Shown here: positions 1 to 9,779 of the stretch, piece after piece
How positions within the stretch are numbered: the first letter of the stretch is position 1
Layout: each line of letters opens with the position of its first letter
Source: Pseudoneurospora amorphoporcata
Lineage: Eukaryota; Ascomycota; Sordariomycetes; Sordariales; Sordariaceae
Assembly: GCA_033297205.1 (NCBI GenBank)
Contig: MU859063.1
Coordinates: forward strand, 124,001 to 188,000
Reading direction: 5' to 3'
DNA length: 64,000 nucleotides
Made by a program: the position numbers and the translations under genes
Notes under the pieces: model-generated
The model's input: only the letters and a program-made list of their open reading frames with translations
Database searches by the model: none
What the model was told of the DNA's origin: nothing

Positions 1-814
1 AGGAAGAAGTGACCTCACCGAACTTCTCGAAGAGCTCACGGAACTCGTCGTCGGTGACCTCGTGGTTAATGTTCTTGACATAAACGTTGGTGAAGTTGGC
101 CTTCATCTCCTCGAACTTGCTCTGGCGGTCCTTCTTGGGAATGTGGTGGCCAACGTAGACCTTCTTCTCGTTCAGAAGCATGCCGTTGACGTGCTTGATG
201 GCCTGGGAAGCGGCCTCATCGGTCTCGTAGTGGACGAAACCGTAGCCCTTGGAGTTGCCGTGCTCATCCTGGGCAACCTTGCAGGAAAGGATGTTGCCGA
301 AGGCAGCGAAGGTGTCGTGAAGAGCCTTGTTGTCAATGGCAGCATCGAGGTTCTTGATGAAGATGTTGCCGGCACCGGTCTTGCGGAGGGCGGGGTCACG
401 CTGAGACCACATGATGCGGCAAGGGCGGCCCTTGATCAGCGTGTAGTTGAGCTCCTCAAGAGCCTTCTCGCCGTCAGCGGTGGTGTTGTAGTTGACGTAG
501 GCGTAGCCGAGGGAGCGACGGGTGACAGCATCGCGGCAGACACGGATGGAAGCGACGGAGCCGATCTGGGAGAAGAGCTCGAAGAGCATGGCCTCGGTGA
601 CGGAGGGGTCAAGCTCGCCGACATAGAGGGAGGCGGAAGCCTGAGGGTGAGGGGCAGCAGTGGGGGTAGGAGCAGCCTCAGCACCCTCGGCCTGGGCCTC
701 AGCGGGGGCGACGCTGGTGTCGATGGTGGCCGGGGCAGCGCCCTTGTTCTCGAGGCTGGTGTTGCCGAGGTCAGCGGCGAGCTGGTCGACAGCGGCGTTG
801 GTAGTGGCAGCCAT
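1..814 (-). CDS. pab-1: Poly(A)-binding protein, N-terminal part (cut by window edge)
   Basis: Cytoplasmic poly(A)-binding protein, which coats mRNA poly(A) tails and promotes translation and mRNA stability. The reading frame is open from ATG at 814 to the window edge, giving 271 residues without an intron. After an Ala/Pro/Thr-rich leader (residues 1-60) it shows RRM1 (RNP2 LYVGEL near 63-68, RNP1 LGYAYVNY near 102-109), RRM2 (RNP2 NIFIKNL at 150-156, RNP1 KGYGFVHY near 189-196) and the start of RRM3 (NVYVKNI at 243-249). RRM4 and the C-terminal MLLE domain would lie outside the window. The start is the first ATG in frame and is followed by the MAATTNAAVDQLA leader typical of fungal PABPs. 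The upstream region has a likely 5'UTR intron. Family assignment is secure from the RNP motifs and their order. Confidence 0.96.
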   Translation of the reverse strand, partial: MAATTNAAVDQLAADLGNTSLENKGAAPATIDTSVAPAEAQAEGAEAAPTPTAAPHPQASASLYVGELDPSVTEAMLFELFSQIGSVASIRVCRDAVTRRSLGYAYVNYNTTADGEKALEELNYTLIKGRPCRIMWSQRDPALRKTGAGNIFIKNLDAAIDNKALHDTFAAFGNILSCKVAQDEHGNSKGYGFVHYETDEAASQAIKHVNGMLLNEKKVYVGHHIPKKDRQSKFEEMKANFTNVYVKNINHEVTDDEFRELFEKFGEVTSS

Positions 815-1320
815 TTTTGCTGGTTGAACTGTAGATTCTGTATGATGGATGGAACCGTCAGCGTCTGTGTCTCTGTGTATGTGTCCTTGTCTGTGTCTCT
901 GATCAAGTCGTGGAGGGGTAAACGATGTCGATAGACGACGAAAGCGAGGGGGAGGAGGAGGAGGAGGAGGAGGGTCTCGATTGACGAGATGTTGGGCGGC
1001 ACTGGCGGCGACGACGGCGACGACGACGACGACAAGGCAGGAGGAATTGATAGTGCGACGGGCAACGTACCGGAGATCTAGAGTTGTGTGGAGACTGTAA
1101 AACCGGCGCGGAGGACGGGCGACGGGATTGACAAAGAGGGAGGATGAACTCGACTGGTCAAGGACGAGATTCGGGAGAGGGAAAGGAAGACTGGTGGACT
1201 TGGAGACTTGGGTAAATGTCTTCCAAAAAAAAGGTGGGCGGGTTTGGTGGGTTTTATGGGGTTTGGTATGGATGGGGAGATTTCTCTTTTTTCGGCGATT
1301 TTCAAATTTTTTTGGTGAGG
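815..1320 (-). promoter_or_regulatory. 5' leader of the poly(A)-binding protein gene with a probable intron
   Basis: Read on the minus strand, a strong donor (GTACGT) begins at 1070 and a good acceptor (CATACAG) ends at 838, so a 5'UTR intron of about 233 nt is likely. It holds CGT- and CTC-repeat tracts (about 944-971 and 1010-1032). Further upstream (about 1274-1313) the minus strand has short A-runs, including AAAAAAA and AAAAAA. No ATG-initiated protein in this leader looks real. Transcript start and intron use are inference. Confidence 0.5.
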
Positions 1321-2009
1321 TTTTGTTTGTCACAGACAAGAAGTAGATAGAACAGAGACCGGAGGGTAAATGTTCGTACTTATCTGACTTCTTTCTGGCT
1401 TCGGTTTGGAGGAGTTTCCTGGGGAATAAAGGGCGTGAGGTTCGCTGAAGAAAGAAGAGGAGGAGAAAGAGGGCAAGAAGCAACAACGTCCGGATGGCTC
1501 ATGTCTTAATGCGGAGGTCAGATTTTTTTCTTTCCCACCCACGCAGGCTACCGACGCGCACTGTGCTGCGCCCCTCGTAGCCAGCGAATGTGCGGCTAGG
1601 GCGGTCAAAATATGCAGTTACCGGGACACAAAACCTTGATTCATCAATGGAACCGCCGCGTTTTCTGGCGCTTGCTTCCCCGGGCTACGACTCATGCCAA
1701 CAACAGGACATGGGCCCTGCCTGGAGGGTTGTATGAAACCGTGCGTTTCAGTCGCATCCATTGATTGGTATAGTATCGTGAGATTCACTTCCAACTTGCA
1801 TTTATTTCAAGTGGACATCCCATCTCAAATTGGACGTTGACTGGAGATGCAAATACAACAGCAGTGTGCTGGATTTGGCACTGGGTTGCTGGCGTCTGGC
1901 CCCTCGCCTCACCAATTCACCATGGAACAATGCTAACGACCGCCTCACCTTTCTGGAAGTGGGCTAGCAAACGCCATTGCTGCTGCATTCGTGCCACATG
2001 ATTTCACCG

Positions 2010-2041
<32 letters not shown>

Positions 2042-3603
2042 CATCGAAATCGACTTCAGTCCAGGTCACCTTCGCTCCATCCACATTTCATAGAAAGACA
2101 TTGTTGGCATGCCGCGCACGGAACCTTGGATGGGGCAACTTGGCTGGGAGAGCTGCCAGGATCTGGCAATTAGAATATACCTCTATGTGTGTTAGCCAGC
2201 GGCAAAAAAGTCTGGAATAATCTTACTCGAGCAGTTCGAGCGTAGTTACACAGTCAAACATTCCAAAAAGTCTTTACCCTGATGGTGATTGCTGTATCCT
2301 GTCCGTCACGGGCAGTACATCTGTTGAGGACTTGAGGTTTGTGGCCTTCAAGTTGTGGTAATTGTGGTCCCAGTGCCGTCCAAAAGACGTCCAGCAATGG
2401 AAAATGACAAGATGTCATGATCGGCTTAGATACGAACCAGTCGTTCCTTCCACTGTTGAGGTGCCCTTCGCGCCAATTTCCAGTGTTGCAGTACCTCCTG
2501 CCTTGTGTCCGGTTAAGTTCAGATGGAAAGGAAGGAATCGATATGCAGATATCGCTATATCAAGACTCTCACTGTTATCGCAGGACATGAAGTCAAGTGA
2601 AGTGGAAGGAAGGCGGGAGCAAGCATCTGACGACGTTGCTTGGCTGCCCCGGCCTACCAACGTAGCCTTGCCAGGGCTTGTTTGACCTCTGGCTTCGTGT
2701 TTGTGGGGCATGGGCCATCCACAGAAGCCGTCTTATCGTTATCGTGTAGTTCCATCTACACGGGCAGCGGGTGTTAAAGGCACGAATCCCGTTGCGAATG
2801 ATGGATGGCAACAACGGGTAGGCTTCCCTATCCTTTTATTTGCCCGGATGAGCAATGTGCTCCAAGTACTAGCCTTGTTGTCCTTCGCATGAGGTCCCAT
2901 GTGGATGCCATTAATGTTCTGCCTGCCTGCCTGCCTGCCCGGGCGATAAGATAACGAAGAGTAAAAGAGGGGTCATCTCGCCGAGGTACCTTGCTGTACC
3001 TGAGTACTTGTCAAGGTACCTTCAACATCCACCACCCGAAACTCTGATGCTCAGCGACTGAACTTTCTGGAACAGCTACCAGCTGTTGCTTGGATTAGTT
3101 ATGCTTTGTTAGTGTAGTACTTGGGCAGGTGCAAGTGCCGTGGCACTCCGCTAGCTAGGCAAGTACCGTGACAGCGGATAGACACCGGGAAGGCACGCAA
3201 ATACAGCAGGAGATGCTGCTTACAACCCAACAACGGCAAAGTAGCCGGCCATCATCCCGTCATCACTTGCCATAACTGCCATCTGCATGAGCAAACCGCC
3301 GATCTAAACCAACCTGAAAGCAGCCAAACACTGGACATCAACCACACCGTGAACGACGACCAACTGCAAGACGACACCTCCAGCCCGGAGACCCCGGCTC
3401 GTACGACCTCCAAGTCCAAGCTCGAATATCTACACTGCATCACGACTCTTTCAACAGTCAAAAATAATACCTATCCGTCTGATTTGCGCAATCCTCGACC
3501 CAAGCTCCTCTCCGCTCTCGCCACTCGTCCGCCCTGCGTCCGACCTTCTGTGTTTAGTGTTGGGGAATCTCGAATTTTAGACCAAACACTCGAGTCACTA
3601 GTC
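1321..3603. other. Intergenic region between divergent PABP and HECT ligase genes
   Basis: About 2.3 kb that serves as the shared upstream region of two divergent genes. It contains a 29-nt A run (2010-2038), a short CTGC repeat (about 2921-2938) and several GGTACC/GTACC words around 2985-3020. Small ORFs here (up to 107 codons) show no domain, no consistent codon bias and no splice partners, so I do not call genes. ORF sequence upstream of the HECT ligase ATG (3349-3603) is taken as 5'UTR. Confidence 0.6.
2010..2038. repeat. A29 homopolymer
   Basis: An uninterrupted run of 29 A on the plus strand. It is a poly(dA:dT) tract in the upstream region of the divergent PABP and HECT ligase genes. 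The length may be imprecise in the assembly. Confidence 0.95.
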
Positions 3604-6600
3604 ATGTTTCCCACCTTTACTGGCAACTCTCGAAAAGGTCGAAATGTCAACCTCAGCGGTCAACGGACTAGTAACCCTTTCACCAGCACGTCATGGGGCG
3701 CCAGTTCAGCGGCCGGGGCTTCCAAAACAGTAGCGCATGCCCAAGCAGAACGTCAACAAAGGCAGCAGGAAAGAGACCGGCTCAGGGCGGCGCAACAGAT
3801 ACAACGAACATGGAGGGCACATCGCGTGCGACGGAACCTAGGAGCTGAACGGCGCCAGGCTATCGATCGCCTGTACGAAGCGCAACCCTTGGATGCTGGG
3901 CAGAGGTCAGCAGAGGCATTGCCTTGGGTGTTTGCTACCTTCCAGGCCTTCAACGTACAAGACCGTCATAGGCTAGCTTTGGTCACCCAAGATCTCCTCC
4001 AAACAGACTTCACTGCCTTTAGCTCGGGAGTGTTGGACTGGGTCAGACTGGGCAAGCTAAGACGGATGTTGCTTGCTGCTTTGACGAGGTGAGCAGTTCA
4101 TGCCCTTGGTTCCAAATCATCATTCACAGCTGTTCATCATGCTAATACAGGGGTGGCCTCTTGAATAGGTGCGATCTCAGGAACGAACAGACCCAGGTGG
4201 CTCTTTTTCTACGAGCCCTTGGTGCGATCGGGACCAAAGCGTCAGACCAAAAGACGTTCGAACAAGTTCTGGGAGAGTGGTACAAGGTGCTTGCAAGGTT
4301 ATGCCAGGAGACTGGTTTGCCCTCCTCTACCCAAGAGATGATTTGCAGTCTCGTGGTTGCACCGCTTGATGTACCCCACGATTTAGGTGTGTACCATTCG
4401 TTTGCGCTCTCCCCATCGTACAAGGAAGCTTCTTTGACTAACTGTGGTCGACCACCTTTGTGTAGACTTCATCAAGCATAGAGCCTACCAAAACTTGGTT
4501 GTTTCTTTTCTGACACAACCCGACCTGGCGCGATGCTCGAATCTCTTGACGAGACTAGCCGACAGCATAGACCTAGATCGGCTGTCAAATTATATCCTTG
4601 ACCTCTCGCACAAGCTTCCAAAGCATGATCCGAACGCTATCCTCTGGCTTATCGCACACTACGTTGCCATTAAGAGGGCGAAGGAGCAACAAAGCTCGAG
4701 GCTTCTTTTGATCAAGACCCTAGAATCACTCATCCCCCTGTGCTCAGCTCAAATAAGGACAGGTTTTGCTGTTGCTCGGCCAAAAGAATCGGAATACTTT
4801 TCCGAATCCGAGCAAGATGGACCAGACGCTCTGCCTCCCTTTGTGCGACAACAGCTTCAGTCGCTAGTTGATAAAGGAGCCATCCAAGACCTTCTAAGTG
4901 CTTTTACTGCGTAAGTGTTCTTCGCCCTATGCTTATATCAAGCGCTAACAACCGTAGAACTACCGGGGAGACATCTACTTCAGCGGACGACGACGCCAGC
5001 CACCTGGCTGGCTTCATCATTACTTTGATCAACAGCTTCCCTGCTTTTAGCGAGGATATTCGCATGTACCTTTACGTGGCTGACATTGCAACTGCTGAAG
5101 GTGGTGTTCCGGCGGCCAAGTACTTCTGGAATGCCACACAGAAGACGTCCGTGTTCTCAGATATTGCGTCCAGTAAAAACTCTACACTCGATTTTCTTCG
5201 AAGCAAGCCGTCATCACCAGCAGCCGAAATGGTGTGGCATCGAGAATGGAAAACCGTTCTTCTGTTCCTCGAATCTTACATCTTTGTTCTACGGCTCATG
5301 GACGACGATGATTTCTTTAGCGCCCTAAACCCCCACCATGGCTTCGGCGGCCCTTCCTCTCGACTGCGTCTGGCGTCGATGTCGCTGGGCGAACTGAAGC
5401 GCTTGACGCAATTTCTCAAACACCTCAGCTTCACAATGTACTACAATGCTAAAGAGCTACTGACTGACGGCCCTTGGGCCGAAAGGCGGAACTCGACTCG
5501 CCCGAGAGGCGATGGCGCTCAAGCTTCCAGATCTGACAGCTTCCTTCCTCCTGCCGGAGTCGACTTTACTACGCTCAGAGATTTAGCTACGACAGCCATG
5601 AAGATGCTTTACGAGCGGGACTCAAGGCGACCATTTTTGCCTCAAGGCCACTGGCTGATGACATCCAAGTTCGACATGGAGGGGTTCCTTGCGGCTGTGG
5701 TTCTTGAAGAGCAAAGACAACACGAGCTGAGTGATAATAGAGATGGTGACGACAGCTCGGAGGATGATCAACAGGGATGGTCTCACTACGCACAGCTTGA
5801 GAGGCTCCGGCAAAAGAACAAGAAGGCCGCTCGCAATCACTTAATGTCTGCGATCACTCCGAAGCTTGAGATTCTGCGCAATATGCCTTTTGCTATCCCA
5901 TTTGAGACGCGCGTTCAGATCTTCCGACAGTTTATCCAACTGGACAAGCAGCGCAGACGGGGAGGGAATGGCGACCCAGACATGTGGAGAGCCCGTATGA
6001 ATCAAGCTGGCTTTGGTCCCCAGAGTCCCTTGGGTAAACACTCGGCTCGGATCCGGAGAGGCCGAGTTTTCGAGGATGCTATAAAACAGTTTTGGCCGCT
6101 GGGCGGAGGACTCAGAGAGCCAATTCAGGTTACGTTTGAGGACGAATTCGGAATGCAGGAGGCAGGTATCGATGGAGGCGGTGTTACCAAGGAGTTTCTC
6201 GACAGCGTGACTACAGAAGCGTTCACTCACACCGAACTCTTTGTCACCAACAGCAAGAACGCTTACTATCCAAATCCCACCCTTATTGATCGGATCAGAA
6301 ACATGGGGACTGGGGAGGAGGAGACGCAGGCTGCCGTAGAAAAGGCACTCAAAGATTACGAATTCCTGGGCCGAGTCGTCGGCAAATGCATGTACGAGGG
6401 AATCCTAATCGACATCGTCTTCGCCGGCTTCTTCCTCCTCAAGTGGGCTGCCGCCAACGACACCCCAGGCGGCGGTAACAATCCCTCAGCATCATCCTCC
6501 ACAACCGCCGGCTACCGCGCCAACATCAATGACCTTCACGAGCTCGACGAGGAGCTCTACCAAGGCATTCTCAGCCTCAAAAACTACACCGGCGACGTTC

Positions 6601-7244
6601 AAACCGACCTAGCTCTCGACTTCACCATCACAGACCCCGTCAACATACCCGGCGAACCCACCCGCACCATCATCCGCCCCTTAATCCCAAACGGCGAATC
6701 CATCCCCGTCACCAACGAGAATCGACCCCTCTACATCTCCTACGTCGCCCGCCACCGCCTCGTGCGCCAACCCTACCCACAAACCCGCGCCTTCCTCCGC
6801 GGTCTAGGCTCCATCATCGACCCCTCTTGGCTCTCCATGTTCAACCAGCTCGAGCTCCAAAGGCTCGTAGGCGGCGACAGCTCCGAAATTGACGTCGAAG
6901 ACCTCCGTCGCAACACGCAATACAGCGGGGTATACGAGATCGGCGACGACGGGGAGGAGCACCCGACCATCCAGCTCTTTTGGGAGGTGATGCACGAGCT
7001 GAAAGACGAAGAGAGGAGGGAGGTGTTGAAATATGTGACTTCAACGCCGAGAGCGCCGTTGCTGGGGTTCGGTCAGCTGAGACCGAGGTTCACGATTAGA
7101 GATGCAAGCCAGGATCAGGAACGGCTGCCGAGCGCGAGCACGTGTGTTAATTTACTTAAGTTGCCGCAGTATCAGAGTAAGCGGAGGCTGAAGGAGAAAC
7201 TGCTTTATGCGGTTAAGAGTGGAGCTGGGTTTAATTTGAGTTGA
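3604..7244 (+). CDS. hul5: HECT-type E3 ubiquitin ligase, Hul5/UBE3C family
   Basis: Four exons: 3604-4088, 4169-4386, 4466-4910 and 4958-7244. All junctions have GT..AG introns and agree in phase, giving 1144 residues, near human UBE3C (about 1080) and longer than yeast Hul5 (910). An IQ-like helix (AAQQIQRTWRAHRVRR, about 62-78) sits near the N-terminus, as in UBE3C. The HECT domain spans about 750-1144 and starts with RRGRVFEDAIKQFW. It contains the GIDGGGVTKEFL segment and ends with the catalytic cysteine in STCVNLLKLP (Cys1112). Hul5/UBE3C enzymes extend ubiquitin chains on proteasome-bound and misfolded proteins in nucleus and cytosol. The ATG at 3604 (MFPTFTGNSRKGRNV) matches the usual Hul5 start; ORF sequence upstream lacks family features. 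Confidence 0.93.
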
Positions 7245-7513
7245 GAGGATGAAAGGAGGGTGTGGAATGTGTTTGGGCAATGCGGTGGTGCGGTGGTGAA
7301 AATTGGGCGAAGAATGCGAGAGTCTTGATGGGCATCTGCGGTAGAGGAGATAGGATGGGATGGGATGGGCTCAGTTTGGCGTCCAGACGGTTCACGAGGG
7401 AGGTATTCCATGAGACAGGAGTATAAAGCACTTGCTTGGATTTTTTTAGTAGAAGCGAAATGGATTGATGACCACTGATTACATCGCTTTTTTTGCTTTT
7501 TTTCGCCTTTATT

Positions 7514-7807
7514 TCAACCATGCCTACGACAATGATATTGACAATATCGACTTAACCAGGTGGTGATCTTGAGCTCATCGTCGGCAAACTCGTAGATGCC
7601 GACCTTCTCCTCGAACAGCTCGAGATACTCAGAGACCTTTTTGCCATCGAATCTCTTCTTCGGGACGATGTCGCGAGCGAAGGTAGCGCTATTGGCGAAG
7701 AAGGCAGTAGCGGCGTCAAAGGTCATCTTGGTGGTGGGAGCAGGAGGAGAGGTGATGGAAGGCGTGTTAACCTTGGGAGTAGACTTGTCGGAAGAGCTGT
7801 CGGACAT
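7514..7807 (-). pseudogene. Short Gag-like ORF, probable retroelement relic
   Basis: A 97-residue ORF. A Ser/Pro/Thr-rich start is followed by ARDIVPKKRFDGKKVSEYLELFEEKV and then by DDELKITTWLSRYCQ. The pattern F-DG-x-x-V-x-E-Y/F-L-x-x-F/Y-E is what I associate with the N-terminal Gag segment of fungal Ty3/Gypsy elements. The frame stops right after this segment. I see no zinc knuckle, protease or polymerase downstream and no long terminal repeats, so it is a relic or a domesticated fragment rather than a working element. It lies tail-to-tail with the HECT ligase. It could instead be a short lineage-specific gene with an unrecognised 3' exon. Confidence 0.35.
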
Positions 7808-8390
7808 ATCTTCAAGCGGTGCTCTGTTGAAGCATGCCTAAAGATATGGACACTTCCGCGCTTCCGACGGAAAGGGTAAATGATAATTATAATCCATCGG
7901 GGCTCTACATAGGGTGGCTTGGGTGCGTATGTGCGGGAGTCCGAGTGCTTGCTGACTACTTACATCACCATTTCGTACTTGAAGGTCATGTGTCCCTCAT
8001 GTTGCTGTGCCACCACCCATTGCTCATCATGTATTGGGAGAACGTAGTCGCAAAATACATTCTTCTTCTTCTTCTTCTTCTTATCAGTAACGTCTGAGGC
8101 AGCACCTCGAAGCACTCCTCTTTTGGTTTTCTTAAATCATTTTCTTATCCCATTTCTTTTTCTGCGCCGTTACAGTTCAACTACCAAAAAAGCGAAAAGA
8201 AGAAAACCGTTTGCTACGAATAGAATAGAACGCCTGATCATAACCTCATAACACCATCAAGGTATCGTATTGCAGAAAACACCAACAACACCCTTTGCTA
8301 AGCACCCGCCTGCTTTCTGGCAGCTTGCCTGGTTGCTAAAACAAATAAAAAAACCTTGATACCCCATCTCCTTCCTTGCCCTCATCCATC
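7808..8390. other. Intergenic region 3' of the type III PKS
   Basis: About 580 nt holding a (CTT)n microsatellite at about 8059-8082 and no convincing gene. It would include the 3'UTR of the PKS gene, which is transcribed leftward into it, and the leader of the short Gag-like ORF. Confidence 0.5.
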
Positions 8391-9779
8391 CTAGTCCAGC
8401 TCAACGTTATCCAACGCCTCATTAATGAACTTCTCCTCCTGACCCTCCTTATCACCCTCGATCGACTCCCCATCCTCGCTCCCCGCACTCGACCCCTCAT
8501 CCGTCTCCGGCGGCGTGTCCAGGCCTGTCGTCCTCGTTGGGGCATTCATCCTGCGCTTCAACATACACATCTCGACATTAATACCCGGTCCGAACGCGCA
8601 CCCGACGATATACTCCTTCACTTTCCCGCCGGGCGCTAGCGCATCCATGTCCTTCTCCCTTAGCCGGTTGAGAACGCTGAAGATGGTTGCCGAGCTGGAG
8701 TTGCCGTGGTTGATGTACGTGTCGTAGGAGGCGCGCATGTGCTCTGGCGTGATACCCATGGCGCTTTCGGCGCCGGATAGGATGGTGGCGCCGCCGGGAT
8801 GCATTGCCCAGTCAAAATCGGCAGGTGTTTGGTAGGAGGAGGGGAGTTGGTCTTGGAGGGAGGATAGGAGGTCGGTGTAGGTTGGTTGGAGGGAGGCTTT
8901 GGCTAGTACTGGGACTCGGGGAGACAAGACGACTTTCCACCCCATTGGGTCGACGTCGAAACCCAGATCGTGTTCCGAGTCGGGGATCACGCGGTTTTCC
9001 CATCCTAGGAGATCGTATATCGCGGGTTTGCCTGGTTCCTCGCCGATGCCGTTGGAGAGGACCACGGCGCTAGCGCAGTCGCTGAACAAGGCGATTCCGA
9101 TGCGGGTTTCTTGCAAAGCGTTGATGCTTTCCAGCTCGCTGCGGACCATGATCGTGGAGACTTCGAGCGCGAGGACCAAGATCCGGGCTGGCTTGCCGCG
9201 CGCTTTGTGACCAAGGCAAAGATTTGCTGCCGTGCGCAGGGCCGCGAGGCCACCAGCGCACCCGATACCGTGGAGGAGAACCTTCTCAAGTCGATTGCTG
9301 AGGCCAAGCTCTTTCGCGACAAAATGGTCGTAGCCTGGGTTGGCAGAGTCGGTGCATGTTGTCGAGACCATGTGTGTGATCTGGTTTGGTTCTACGCGCG
9401 CTTCGGTCATGGCCTTTCGGGAGGCTTCCACCGCGAGAGGTACGCCATCGGACATGAAGACCTTATGGAGCTCATCGACGGTAGGTGGGTTGGGCTGGTT
9501 CACGAGCGGGTGGTCGGGGTTTCCTATCGAGGAGCGCTGATCGATGCCTGTGTATCGGTTGATGGCGAGGACCTTCTTCATGCTGTCGCAAACCGCAATC
9601 AGTACCTATCCAACAAGCGAAAAGCAAGAGAAGGCAAAGAGAGCTTACGCTGGGGACTCGGGATAGTATCTTTTGCTGAGAATGTCGAGACAGTCTGGAC
9701 CAAGGTTGTATGGAGGATACTGGACTCCCAAGCCTGTGATGGAGAGTCCCAGCTCCCCGGGAGCAGTTGAAGCAGCCAT
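8391..9779 (-). CDS. oras: Type III polyketide synthase, 2'-oxoalkylresorcylic acid synthase
   Basis: Two exons (9779-9649 and 9582-8391) around a 66-nt intron (donor GTAAGC, acceptor GACAG) encode 440 residues of the chalcone-synthase-like thiolase fold. Counting residues, the catalytic triad is Cys152 (GIGCAGG), His305 (AMHPGG) and Asn338 (NHGNSSS). Cys120 (STTCTD), Ser186 and Met189 also match the numbering I recall from structural work on the N. crassa enzyme. That enzyme condenses long-chain acyl-CoA with malonyl-CoA to make pentaketide alkylresorcylic acids. The C-terminal tail (about 385-440) is Glu/Asp/Ser-rich and beyond the catalytic fold. No methyltransferase, P450 or transporter is adjacent, so no biosynthetic cluster is evident. 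The start (MAASTAPGELGLS) is the first ATG of exon 1. Confidence 0.96.

Noticed and set aside
62..934. 290-codon plus-strand ORF
   Set aside because: It is antisense to the poly(A)-binding protein gene and is a by-product of its biased codon use. The minus-strand frame has clear RRM motifs.
9111..9770. 219-codon plus-strand ORF
   Set aside because: Antisense to the type III PKS, which has all catalytic residues on the other strand.
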